From JADJYF01 sp043782755 (GTDB lineage Bacteria > Pseudomonadota > Gammaproteobacteria > Ga0077536), in NCBI GenBank assembly GCA_043782755.1, contig JAYWAC010000326.1:1-22142 (forward strand): a stretch of 22,142 nt of DNA, read 5' to 3'. Under the pieces are notes generated by a model. That model ran no database searches and was not told where the DNA came from. It saw only the letters and a list, made by a program, of their open reading frames with translations. Of the stretch, positions 14,692 to 22,142 are shown piece by piece. Every line of letters starts with the position of its first letter. Positions within the stretch are counted from its first letter, which is position 1. Position numbers and translations under genes: made by a program.

Positions 14692-16209
14692 ATGCCCGAC
14701 AGCGACGACCTGCGGCTGCTGATTGCGGGCGGTTTTCCTCTGATTACGATTGAGACCTGCGAAGAGCACCGCGTCATCGAACTGGTGCGCGCGTACGCCA
14801 CCCGTCTCGATGTATCACTGTCACGCTGGACCATCACCGATGGTCTGACGACGATTCGCGGTTTGGAATTCTTCAGCGCCGAGCAATTGCGCCTGGTCGA
14901 CAACAGGGCAACGGCGACACCAAGCAAAGGCTCGGCCGATCCGGAAACAGCCTTGCGCGCCATCCGCGGCTCGCGCCAGAGCGGCCTGGTGTTGATGCTC
15001 GACTTCCATCCCTATTTTGACGAGCCACTGCATGTGCGCCTGATCAAGGAAATCGCCCAGGACTACGAGATCCGTCATCAGAAGCTCGTTTTCATCAGTC
15101 ACGCGCTCAATCTCCCCGACGAACTGAAGTCCTTTGCGGCGGCCTTTACGCTGACCTTACCAACCCATGTCGAACTCGCGCGCATGGTCGCCGAGGAGGC
15201 TGAGTTGTGGGCCATGAGTGGCGACAAAAACAAGCTGCGCGCCGAGAAAAACGCCGTGTCGGCACTCATCAATAACCTTGGTGGACTGACGCGCACCGAT
15301 GCGCGCCGCCTGATTCGCAATGCCATCCGCGATGATGGTGCGATCACGTCCAGCGACGTCAGCACGGTGTCGGCCGCGCGTTATGCCTTGCTCGGCGGCG
15401 ATGGTCTGTTGTCGTTTGAATTTGATACCGCGAACCTCGATGACATCGGCGGTTTGCAACGACTGAAAGCCTGGCTCGGTGAGCGGCATATCGCCTTCAA
15501 GGGCAGCGAGACGGTGGACCGACCGCGCGGCCTCATGCTGTTGGGCGTACAGGGTGGAGGCAAGAGTCTGGCGGCCAAGGCGGTCGCCGGGGTGTGGAAA
15601 GTGCCGCTGCTCAGGCTCGACTTCGGGGTGCTCTACAACAAGTTCTTCGGTGAAACCGAAAGCAATATCCGCAAGGCGCTCGCTGCGGCGGCGGTGATGG
15701 CGCCCTGTGTCTTGTGGTGTGACGAAATCGAAAAAGGTATCGCGACCGGCGACAATGACAACGGCACCTCCAAACGCGTGCTTGCCACGCTGTTGACCTG
15801 GATGGCCGAGAACGACACGCCGGTGTTCGTGGTTGCGACTGCCAACAATATTGCCGATCTGCCGCCGGAGTTGATACGCAAAGGGCGCCTTGATGAGATT
15901 TTTTTCGTCGACTTGCCGAACGATAACGCGCGCCGCGAAATTTTCGCCATTCACCTGACGCGCCGTGGGCTCGCGCCCGAGCATTTCAATCTCGATCGGC
16001 TGGCCGCGCACAGCGCTGGCTTTTCCGGCGCGGAAATCGAACAGGCCGTGGTCTCGGCGCGCTATGCGGCCCAGGCACGCGAGCTGCCGGTAGACAACGC
16101 ACTGATACTCACGCAACTGGCCGGCACGCAGCCCTTGTCCAGCGTGATGGCGGAGCAGGTCGCGGCGCTGCGCGCGTGGGCGGTGGGGCGGACGGTGGCG
16201 GCTGACTGA
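14692..16209 (+). CDS. AAA+ ATPase, Ycf46-like
   Basis: Three in-frame ATGs occur (14677, 14686, 14692). GGGGAG at 14679-14684 has a 7-base gap to 14692, which decides for that start; it gives 505 residues beginning MPDSDDLRLLIAGGFPLITI. The N-terminal half lacks an obvious catalytic motif but fits the Ycf46 layout. The AAA module has Walker A GVQGGGKS (285-292), Walker B VLWCDEIE with D344/E345, sensor-1 N385 in ATAN, and the Arg-finger region RKGRLDE (396-402). The remodelling domain LAAHSAGFSGAEIEQAV follows. In cyanobacteria Ycf46 is tied to stress or inorganic-carbon use; bacterial homologues are mostly uncharacterised. Its place after a crotonase gene gives no clear functional link. Confidence 0.85.
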   Translation: MPDSDDLRLLIAGGFPLITIETCEEHRVIELVRAYATRLDVSLSRWTITDGLTTIRGLEFFSAEQLRLVDNRATATPSKGSADPETALRAIRGSRQSGLVLMLDFHPYFDEPLHVRLIKEIAQDYEIRHQKLVFISHALNLPDELKSFAAAFTLTLPTHVELARMVAEEAELWAMSGDKNKLRAEKNAVSALINNLGGLTRTDARRLIRNAIRDDGAITSSDVSTVSAARYALLGGDGLLSFEFDTANLDDIGGLQRLKAWLGERHIAFKGSETVDRPRGLMLLGVQGGGKSLAAKAVAGVWKVPLLRLDFGVLYNKFFGETESNIRKALAAAAVMAPCVLWCDEIEKGIATGDNDNGTSKRVLATLLTWMAENDTPVFVVATANNIADLPPELIRKGRLDEIFFVDLPNDNARREIFAIHLTRRGLAPEHFNLDRLAAHSAGFSGAEIEQAVVSARYAAQARELPVDNALILTQLAGTQPLSSVMAEQVAALRAWAVGRTVAAD

Positions 16210-16216
16210 GGGCCAC

Positions 16217-16252
16217 CGATAAATATAAAAATAAACCGGACACCATTTATCG
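16217..16252. terminator. AT-rich stem-loop after the AAA gene
   Basis: CGATAAAT (16217-16224) and ATTTATCG (16245-16252) form a perfect 8-bp stem with a 20-base A-rich loop, starting eight bases after the stop codon. A second TTTATCG follows at 16253-16259. The block is strikingly AT-rich within GC-rich surroundings. It may end the crotonase-AAA transcript, but lacks a clean T-run. Confidence 0.4.
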
Positions 16253-16268
16253 TTTATCGACCCTCAAC

Positions 16269-16284
16269 CTCCCCAAATGGGGAG
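16269..16284. repeat. Short perfect hairpin
   Basis: CTCCCC (16269-16274), AAAT loop, GGGGAG (16279-16284). A stable 6-bp GC stem. It could assist termination or be an intergenic repeat unit; there is no T-run. Confidence 0.4.
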
Positions 16285-16561
16285 AGCTACGCGGGCGCAA
16301 TAGCCTGTCGCCTTGCGATGCTGCTCCGCATTCCTCGGTCCTGACGACCATCTCCTCGATTTCGCCCTGCCGGGCGGATATTCTCGCCCGAGGTACGCGG
16401 CGACAGACGGTGGTCTGCGCGCCGCGCGGCTTGCATATCACTGGTTCATTTCGATCTTGAGTTCGGCGGGCGCCAGCGCCGCGTCTGAACTGCCCGCGCA
16501 TCGGTCTTCCGTCACGCGCTTCGAAGTGAATCCTTATCCGATTCAGAGAAGGAGCAGACCC
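16285..16561. other. Intergenic region upstream of the flavin monooxygenase gene
   Basis: The gap from 16210 to 16561 is 352 bases and holds the two hairpins above. The rest should include the promoter of the monooxygenase gene. One plus-strand frame is open through it into that gene, but its product is unlike the family and I treat it as non-coding. No RNA gene is recognised. Confidence 0.45.
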
Positions 16562-17773
16562 ATGGCGCAATCACGCTTGAGATTCGGAGCGTTTATTCCT
16601 CCCCACACACCGCCGGACGAGAATCCTATCCTCGCCCTCGAGCACGACATGGAACTCGTCGAGTGGCTGGACAAGCTCAACTACGACGAAGCCTGGATCG
16701 GTGAGCATCATTCTGGTGGTTGGGAAATTACCGCGAGCCCGGAGCTATTCATCGCTGCCGCCGCGCAGCGCACCCGTACCATCCGTCTCGGTACCGGGGT
16801 TGCATCCTTGCCCTATCACCATCCCCTGATCCTCGCCGATCGCATTCGTCAGCTCGACTACATGACGCGCGGCCGTGCGATGTTCGGTGTCGGGCCGGGT
16901 TCCTTGCCGGCCGATGCCTATATGCAGGGCATTCCGACGGCGCGCGTGCGCGATCGCATGGAAGAAGCGATCGAGCCGCTGGTACGTCTGTTGAACGGCG
17001 AGACCGTCAACTGCAAGACCGACTGGTTCGAGTTGAATAACGCTTCTTTGCAGTTCCCGCCCTACAACCCGCAAGGCATCGAGATAGCGGTCGCCAATCA
17101 GGTCTCGCCTACCGGTGCCCGTGCGGCCGGTAAATTCGGCTTGAGTCTGCTGTCTATCGGTGCCACTTCGGCCGGCGCCTTCAATGCGCTCGCTGCCAAC
17201 TGGGACATCGCCGAAGAAACCGCCCGTGAGCATGGCCACACCATGGACCGCACCAGCTGGCGACTGGTCGGGCCGGTGCATGTCGCGGAAACCCGTGAGA
17301 AGGCGCGCGCCAATGTGCGCTACGGTCTCGCGCGCTGGGTTGATTACATGTCCAAGGTTGCAGCCTTGCCGCTCGGCACGCCGCCCGGCATGGACCCAGT
17401 CGATTACATGATCGACACCGGCTTTGCCGTGATCGGCACGCCCGATGACTACCTCGCTCAGATCGAAAGACTGACCGCGCAGTCCGGTGGCTTCGGTTGC
17501 TTCCTCAATCTCGACAACCATTGGGCCGATTGGGCCGAGACCAAGCGCTCCTATGAACTCATCGCACGCTTTGCTGTGCCCAAGATCAACAAGCTCAATG
17601 TCAATCGTCAGGCCTCGGAAGACTGGCTGCGCGACAACAACGAGGTGTTCCGTGGCGAACTGACAGCGGCGGTCGGGGCCAAGATTGCTGAACATGCGGC
17701 AGCCAAGGGCATTGACAAGCTCTCGCCCGATTATCTGGCGCTGTTCAACGCCACTCAGAAGTCGGCTGGCTGA
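16562..17773 (+). CDS. LLM-class flavin-dependent monooxygenase (bacterial luciferase-like)
   Basis: The ATG at 16562 has a strong AAGGAG site. The 403-residue protein fits a TIM-barrel luciferase-like monooxygenase: LRFGAFIPPHTPPDENP at the N-terminus, DEAWIGEHHSGGWEI, then SPELFIAAAAQRTRTIRLGT followed by GVASLPYHHP, and FGVGPGSLPADAY, all blocks of the FMN/FMNH2 and substrate site. The pattern resembles proteins annotated as limonene 1,2-monooxygenase-like or alkanal-monooxygenase-like. It would use reduced flavin from a separate reductase and O2; the reductase is not in the window. The substrate is not determinable, but a terpenoid or cyclic ketone would fit the neighbourhood (inference). 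Confidence 0.87.
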   Translation: MAQSRLRFGAFIPPHTPPDENPILALEHDMELVEWLDKLNYDEAWIGEHHSGGWEITASPELFIAAAAQRTRTIRLGTGVASLPYHHPLILADRIRQLDYMTRGRAMFGVGPGSLPADAYMQGIPTARVRDRMEEAIEPLVRLLNGETVNCKTDWFELNNASLQFPPYNPQGIEIAVANQVSPTGARAAGKFGLSLLSIGATSAGAFNALAANWDIAEETAREHGHTMDRTSWRLVGPVHVAETREKARANVRYGLARWVDYMSKVAALPLGTPPGMDPVDYMIDTGFAVIGTPDDYLAQIERLTAQSGGFGCFLNLDNHWADWAETKRSYELIARFAVPKINKLNVNRQASEDWLRDNNEVFRGELTAAVGAKIAEHAAAKGIDKLSPDYLALFNATQKSAG

Positions 17774-18093
17774 GTGTCGGGCTCGTCGTCGCGCCACGGC
17801 GCGGCGGCGGGTCCACCCCTCGAATCCTCGAAGCCCCCATCTCGGTAGTCCGACGCTACGTCCCATGGCCTAAAGTCGTCGCACGCTAGTGCCGCTAGCT
17901 ATCCCACGGACGGCACAGGTGATACGCCTAGGGCCCATGGATGGCGGCTTACCCCCTCGCGCTCTCCATGCCGGTGACCTCACGGCCACCCCAGCCTTAA
18001 GCAGCCCGCTTGCGGCATGACCGTCCTGACAGTTGCCCGATTGCCCTGGTTGGCGGTCGTGGGTTGCCCAACACAAGTACGGAGATTCTCACG
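17774..18093. other. 320-base intergenic leader upstream of the pilus/secretion operon
   Basis: This gap separates the monooxygenase from the first pseudopilin. A palindrome CGCGCC-AC-GGCGCG (17790-17803) shortly after the stop may contribute to termination. CATGGA near 17936 and TCCATG near 17967 can pair, hinting at a structured leader. The sequence TTGCCC occurs three times between 18034 and 18070. I checked for a c-di-GMP riboswitch and a sigma-54 promoter and could not support either. No gene is recognised. Confidence 0.4.
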
Positions 18094-18687
18094 ATGAAGT
18101 CCAGAATGAGCGGCTTTACCCTGGTCGAAATGATCGGCGTGCTCGCCATCATCGGCATCCTTGCGGCGGTTGCAACGCCGCGCATCTTTGAGGCCATTCG
18201 AGAATCGCGCGTCAGCGCCTTCGTCGAGGACGTCTCGACCATCCGCACGGCGGTCACGTCCTACTACAAGGACACCGGACAGTTCCCGACCCACAACAGC
18301 CTGTCGGCCAATGCCAATCAGCATCAGCTGCTGCGTCAGGGCACTGCCGTGCCGGGCTGGAAAGGGCCGTACATCGGTCAGGAGCTGGTCAACGAATTCA
18401 AGCCGGGCAGCAACCTGATAGTCACCACCGGTACCGCTGCCGCCAACCAGTTCGACTTCGACGGCGATGGCACGGTCGACACCACCGGCACCGCGTCCTT
18501 CATCCAGATCGATGGCCTGACCGCCGATCAGGCGATGCGCGTGAGCGACGCCCTGGACAAGGACGGCTCGACGACGACCGGCGCCAAGGCCTGGTTCGCC
18601 GGCGGCCGAGTCAAGACCAGCACCGGCGCCGCGCCGGCCGCGAACGCCACCAACGTCGTGCTGTTCGTGCATATCGCTTCTAACTAG
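18094..18687 (+). CDS. Type II secretion/type IV pilus-like pseudopilin (GspG-like)
   Basis: The ATG at 18094 has GGAG upstream; the frame is open earlier but the prepilin leader fixes this start. The 197-residue protein has a short basic leader MKSRMSG, then FTLVEMIGVLAIIGILAAV. Prepilin peptidase should cut after G7 and methylate F8; E12 is the conserved Glu5 of mature pilins. The helix is followed by YYKDTGQFPTHN and GWKGPYIGQEL, which resemble GspG. DFDGDGTVDTTG (about 126-137) looks like a calcium-binding loop, again as in GspG. It would form a periplasmic pseudopilus or thin pilus. It is first in the operon, 21 bases before the ATPase gene, and larger than typical GspG (about 140 residues). 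Confidence 0.85.
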   Translation: MKSRMSGFTLVEMIGVLAIIGILAAVATPRIFEAIRESRVSAFVEDVSTIRTAVTSYYKDTGQFPTHNSLSANANQHQLLRQGTAVPGWKGPYIGQELVNEFKPGSNLIVTTGTAAANQFDFDGDGTVDTTGTASFIQIDGLTADQAMRVSDALDKDGSTTTGAKAWFAGGRVKTSTGAAPAANATNVVLFVHIASN

Positions 18688-18708
18688 AGCACCAGCGCGA
18701 GCTACCCG

Positions 18709-20403
18709 ATGAACGGACCCCTCAACGCGGTGCCGGCTGCGGGTAGCAAGCGGCCACTCGGCGAGCGTCTGCTCGCCGCTGGCGTCATCACTCGACCGCA
18801 GCTCGATCTCGCGCTGCGCGAAGGTCGGCGCCAGGGCAAGATGCTTGGCGAAAGCCTCATCACCCTGGGCTTCATCACTGCCGAAAGGCTGACCAATTCG
18901 TTGGCCGACGAGGCCAACTCCGAAGTCGTCGACGTGGCCACGGTGGTGGTCGACGACGCCGTGCTGGCGTTGGTGCCGCACGATCTGGCCAAGCGTTATC
19001 GCGCTCTGCCGATTCGTCGTGAAGGGGAGACCCTCACTGTCGTTCTGAGCAACGCCCTCAACGTCGTCGCCATCGACGTGCTGGAACGCGCCACCGGCTT
19101 GCGTCTTGATGTCGCGACCGCGCCGGAAGCGGATTTGGTCGATGCTATCGAGCGTCACTACGCGCAGCGCAGTTCGATCGAGGAAACCATCGACGCCGTG
19201 ATGCGCGAAGGCTTCGTCGGCGACAACGAGGAAGATGACGCGCAAGCTCGGGGCATGATTCGCCTGGTCGAGGAAATTCTCGCGCTCGGCGTCAAGGCGC
19301 GCGCCACTGATATTCACCTCGAACAGGAAGAGCGCATCATCCGTGTGCGCATCCGCGTCGATGGCATCCTGCGTCAGGAAGTCCTGATTCCGGTCGCACT
19401 CGGCCCAGCACTCGCGGCGCGCATCAAGGTCATTGCAGGCCTGAACGTCTCGGAGAAACGCATTCCCCAGGACGGCCGCATCAATTTCAAATTCGGGCGC
19501 CGCGAAGTCGATCTGCGTGTCTCGACCTTGCCCACGCAGTATGGCGAAAGCATCGTCATGCGCATTCTCGAAAAGGGCAGTATCCACGTTGATTTCGATC
19601 AACTCGGCCTGCAGCCGGGCACGGCGGCGCGGCTGCTCGAAGCGGTGTCGCGGCCGCATGGCATGGTGTTGGTTACCGGTCCCACCGGCAGCGGCAAGAC
19701 CACCACGCTCTACACCGTGCTTGGCCAGGTTGATGCCATGCAGCTCAGTGTCTTCACGCTGGAGGATCCGATTGAATACGGTCTGCCGCTGATCCGTCAG
19801 ACCCAGGTCAAGCCCGATATCGGCTTGAGCTTCGCCGCCGGCCTGCGCGCGCTGCTGCGGCAGGACCCGGACGTCATTCTGCTCGGCGAAATCCGCGATG
19901 CCGAGACCGCGCAGCTCGCGGTGCGTGCCGCCTTGACCGGTCATCTATTGCTCTCGACCTTGCACACCAACGACGCTATCGGCGCCATTCCGCGTCTGGT
20001 CGACATGGGTATCGAGCCGTATCTGTTGACCTCGGCCCTGTCGGCGGTGGTCGGCCAGCGCCTGGTGCGACGGATCTGCAGCGCCTGCCGAGGCGAAGTG
20101 AAAAATCCGGCCGAGGAATACGCGCGTTTCAGCAATGTGCTGGGCCCGCTGGAGCACGGCCCCCTATGGGTCGGTGCTGGCTGCAATCTATGCCGCAACA
20201 GCGGTTATCGTGGCCGTGTCGCGATCTACGAAGTGTTGATTATCGACGAGCGTTTCCACGCGCCCATCCTCAAGGGCGTGCAACTGTCGGAGCTGCGCCA
20301 ACTGGCCGCCGCCAGCGGCATGCAGAGCATGATCGAAGACGGTCTCGCCAAAGCGCGCGCCGGACTCACCACGCTCGATGAACTGGTTCGTGTGGTGCGC
20401 TGA
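18709..20403 (+). CDS. GspE/PilB-type secretion/pilus assembly ATPase
   Basis: The 564-residue protein has all GspE/PilB parts. The N-terminal MshEN/T2SSE_N domain (about 15-150) contains LGERLLAAGVITRPQLDLAL and LGESLITLGFIT. The core has the N2-like domain (RATDIHLEQEE), Walker A GPTGSGKT (324-331), Walker B with GEIRD (E394), a His box STLHTND (H419), and the zinc tetracysteine C457, C460, C492, C495. It powers pilin polymerisation from the cytoplasmic face by ATP hydrolysis, with the GspF-like protein encoded 17 bases downstream. The spacing of the cysteines and the MshEN domain fit PilB, GspE and MshE alike, so I do not choose a symbol. The start at 18709 lacks a strong ribosome site. 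Confidence 0.9.
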   Translation: MNGPLNAVPAAGSKRPLGERLLAAGVITRPQLDLALREGRRQGKMLGESLITLGFITAERLTNSLADEANSEVVDVATVVVDDAVLALVPHDLAKRYRALPIRREGETLTVVLSNALNVVAIDVLERATGLRLDVATAPEADLVDAIERHYAQRSSIEETIDAVMREGFVGDNEEDDAQARGMIRLVEEILALGVKARATDIHLEQEERIIRVRIRVDGILRQEVLIPVALGPALAARIKVIAGLNVSEKRIPQDGRINFKFGRREVDLRVSTLPTQYGESIVMRILEKGSIHVDFDQLGLQPGTAARLLEAVSRPHGMVLVTGPTGSGKTTTLYTVLGQVDAMQLSVFTLEDPIEYGLPLIRQTQVKPDIGLSFAAGLRALLRQDPDVILLGEIRDAETAQLAVRAALTGHLLLSTLHTNDAIGAIPRLVDMGIEPYLLTSALSAVVGQRLVRRICSACRGEVKNPAEEYARFSNVLGPLEHGPLWVGAGCNLCRNSGYRGRVAIYEVLIIDERFHAPILKGVQLSELRQLAAASGMQSMIEDGLAKARAGLTTLDELVRVVR

Positions 20404-20420
20404 GCGGCGAGTCGCGCGCC

Positions 20421-21623
20421 ATGCTGAACTACCTTTATCGCGCTATCGACCGGGACGGTAACGGCGTTGCCGGCACGTTGGCCGCCGCCGACGAAAATTC
20501 GCTCGCCGAGAAATTGCAGGCTATCGGTTACTGGCTGGTCGAAGCGAAGACCTGCAAGCCCGAGGAACTACAAGAAGTCACGCAGATCAAGCGCGCCGAT
20601 CTCGCTGAACTGTTTGGCAATCTCGCGGTATTGCTCGATGCCGGCTTGAGCATCGTGTCGGCCATGCGCACCCTCGAAGCGGAAAGTGACGAGGACGGTT
20701 TGAAGCGCGTCTTGACCGATCTGCGCCTCAACATCGAGACCGGCACCAGCCTCAACGAGGCGTTGACGCGTCACCCGAAAATCTTCGACGCGCAGATGCG
20801 CAACACCATCGCCGCCGGCGAGTACGGTGGCAATCTGGCGGAATCCCTGCGCGAAATCGCGCGTTATCTTGAATGGCTGCAACGGCTGCTGGCCGACGTC
20901 AAACAAGCCAGCAACTATCCAATCGTGGTGTTATGCGTGCTGGCCGTGTTCATGATGTTGCTGTTCGGCTTCGTGGTGCCGAAGTTCGCCGCTATTCTGA
21001 CCGAACTCGGTCTCGAACTGCCGCTTGTTACCAAGATAGTGATCGGCATCGGCGGCTTTGTGCAGCACTACGGTCTGCTGGCGGCGGCCGGCATCATGCT
21101 CACTTTCGCCGCGGTGCGCTTGGTCCTGCGCCGCGTGCCACCCCTGGCCTTCGCGTTCGATCGTTTCAAGTTACGCATGCCGGTATTCGGTAAATTGCAT
21201 CAGATGATCTGCCTGTCGCGGCTCACCCATCAGCTCGGGCTGCTGATGAAGTCGGGTGTGCCGATCACCAACGCCCTGGAACTCTGTCAGCATTCGCTCG
21301 GCAACCGTGTCTATGGCGAACTGGTCGGCGCGGCCTTGAATGTCGTGATGCAGGGCGGTGTGTTGAGTGCAGCTTTCCGTGACAAGGCCGATATCCCGGG
21401 CATGCTGGTAAGAATGATTGCAGTTGGCGAGGAAACCGGGCGCATGGAATATGCCCTTGGCCATGTCTCTCATTATCTAGACGAAGAGATCCCCCGTCAT
21501 ATCAAGAAACTGTTTGGCATCATCGAGCCGCTGGTGATGTTGACCTTGATCAGTCTGGTCGGCACGGTGGCGCTCGCTATCTTCCTGCCCTTGATGAGCA
21601 TGATAGGCGGGCTGGGAAGATGA
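20421..21623 (+). CDS. GspF/PilC-type inner-membrane platform protein
   Basis: The 400-residue protein begins MLNYLYRAIDRDGNGVAGTL, the usual N-terminal Y(R/K)A segment. It has two T2SSF cytoplasmic helical domains: first around 60-170 (LAVLLDAGLSIVSAMRTLE), second around 260-370 (LTHQLGLLMKSGVPITNALELC, AVGEETGRM). Hydrophobic spans are about 168-195, 215-240 and 372-398. It anchors the assembly ATPase at the inner membrane and helps feed pilin subunits. Its stop overlaps the next start (ATGA at 21620-21623), so the second pseudopilin is coupled to it. Confidence 0.9.
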   Translation: MLNYLYRAIDRDGNGVAGTLAAADENSLAEKLQAIGYWLVEAKTCKPEELQEVTQIKRADLAELFGNLAVLLDAGLSIVSAMRTLEAESDEDGLKRVLTDLRLNIETGTSLNEALTRHPKIFDAQMRNTIAAGEYGGNLAESLREIARYLEWLQRLLADVKQASNYPIVVLCVLAVFMMLLFGFVVPKFAAILTELGLELPLVTKIVIGIGGFVQHYGLLAAAGIMLTFAAVRLVLRRVPPLAFAFDRFKLRMPVFGKLHQMICLSRLTHQLGLLMKSGVPITNALELCQHSLGNRVYGELVGAALNVVMQGGVLSAAFRDKADIPGMLVRMIAVGEETGRMEYALGHVSHYLDEEIPRHIKKLFGIIEPLVMLTLISLVGTVALAIFLPLMSMIGGLGR

Positions 21624-22142
21624 GCTTGTCGACCCTGCGTCGTAGCCACGGCTTTACGCTGATCGAGATGATAGGCGTACTGGCCATCATCTCGACCTTG
21701 GCGGCGGTACTGGTGCCGAATGTAGTGAAGTCCGTTGACGAGGCGGTGATGGAGGCCGAGGGTAAAGACCTCACGACACTCGCCGGCGCGCTGGAGACTT
21801 ATACCAGCAGTCAGAAAATCATTCCCAATGCCGCCGGCTGGGTTGCGGCGCTGGCCGGTGTGACCAGCATGAGCACCAACAAGATCAATCTCAACGAGCG
21901 CGGCTTTACGCGGGGCTACTATGTCGACCCGCGCTTCTTCACCTCGACCGCCACGGCTTTCGCCGGCTACACCCAGACTAACGGCCCCACTACGGCACCG
22001 TTCTCGCCGCGCATCATGGTGGTCTCGGACTTGACGCGTAACGCACCGGCCGCGCCGACCACCGCCGCCGCCTTCAATGCAATCTGGGATCAGACTGGCG
22101 GCGCGACGGTGGTTGAAGGCGCACGCGTGCGCGTGCAACGCA
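21620..22142 (+). CDS. Second pseudopilin, partial at the window's right edge
   Basis: The ATG at 21620 overlaps the GspF stop. 174 codons are open to the edge with no stop. The leader MSLSTLRRSHG is followed by FTLIEMIGVLAIISTLAAVL, so cleavage is expected after G11 and Glu16 is the mature Glu5. The first helix is nearly the same as in the pseudopilin at 18094, but the globular domain differs: no GspG calcium loop or WKGPY block, and instead TRGYYVDPRFF and SPRIMVVSDLTRNAPAAP. It is probably a minor pseudopilin (GspH/I/J role) or another major subunit; the missing C-terminus prevents a choice. Confidence 0.85.
   Translation, partial: MSLSTLRRSHGFTLIEMIGVLAIISTLAAVLVPNVVKSVDEAVMEAEGKDLTTLAGALETYTSSQKIIPNAAGWVAALAGVTSMSTNKINLNERGFTRGYYVDPRFFTSTATAFAGYTQTNGPTTAPFSPRIMVVSDLTRNAPAAPTTAAAFNAIWDQTGGATVVEGARVRVQR

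Noticed and set aside
15157..16116. 319-codon minus-strand frame over the AAA ATPase gene
   Set aside because: Covers the Walker motifs of the true gene in antisense; no independent signal.
16745..17866. 373-codon minus-strand frame over the flavin monooxygenase gene
   Set aside because: Antisense shadow of a gene with strong family similarity and a good ribosome site; no domain is visible in the reverse product.
17880..18000. c-di-GMP (GEMM) riboswitch in the leader of the pilus operon
   Set aside because: The words GGCACAGG and GGCGGCTTACCCC vaguely recall the class, but the conserved core and tetraloop-receptor elements are not present in order.
18049..18070. Sigma-54-like promoter (TGGC...TTGC) upstream of the first pseudopilin
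   Set aside because: TGGC at 18051 and TTGC at 18064 are spaced two bases too far apart for the -24/-12 elements, which require strict spacing.
17980..19944. 654-codon open frame on the minus strand across the first pseudopilin and ATPase genes
   Set aside because: It is antisense to two genes with clear motifs (prepilin leader, Walker A, His box, tetracysteine). Its product is rich in Asp, Arg, Gly and His without any recognisable domain, the usual shadow of GC-rich codons.

Overview
The window looks like chromosomal DNA of a GC-rich proteobacterium. A gammaproteobacterium is my best guess, from the codon style, the proteobacterial gene families and a REP-like palindrome (GTGCGAAT-TC-ATTCGCAC) of a type common in Pseudomonas and Xanthomonas relatives. 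I cannot name the genus. I found no rRNA, tRNA or CRISPR array.

Layout. Bases 1-1775 are accessory DNA: a multiply frameshifted remnant of an IS21-family transposase (169-690), then an AT-rich stretch with one orphan gene, a ferritin-like 'predicted metal-dependent hydrolase' (905-1771). From 1884 to 5138 are stand-alone enzymes: a zinc-less MDR oxidoreductase (minus), a NUDIX hydrolase (plus) and a glutathione S-transferase-like protein (minus). An unexplained coding-like stretch lies at 3138-3587. From 5228 to 9201 a plus-strand run encodes an acyl-CoA dehydrogenase, a His-rich cupin, an NCS2-type permease and a small exported DUF3574 protein. A REP-like repeat (9216-9321) separates it from an MFS transporter and a 3-hydroxyisobutyryl-CoA hydrolase-like enzyme (9431-11914). 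Next come a minus-strand pair encoding a Rieske ring-hydroxylating oxygenase (alpha 12424-13686, beta 11936-12427), a divergent crotonase-family protein, a Ycf46-like AAA ATPase, and a luciferase-like flavin monooxygenase (13846-17773).

The last part (18094 to the window edge) is a tight operon for a type II secretion or type IV pilus-like machine: pseudopilin, GspE/PilB ATPase, GspF/PilC platform protein and a second pseudopilin cut by the window end.

Working together (inference): acyl-CoA dehydrogenase, two crotonase-fold proteins, the Rieske oxygenase, the flavin monooxygenase and two transporters read as a catabolic neighbourhood for a carboxylic, alicyclic, aromatic or terpenoid-like compound handled as a CoA thioester. 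The substrate cannot be read from sequence. The Rieske oxygenase has no ferredoxin or reductase here. Oddities include Asp for the usual catalytic Glu in the dehydrogenase, Pro for the second catalytic Glu in the crotonase, and the compact pseudopilin-E-F-pseudopilin module.
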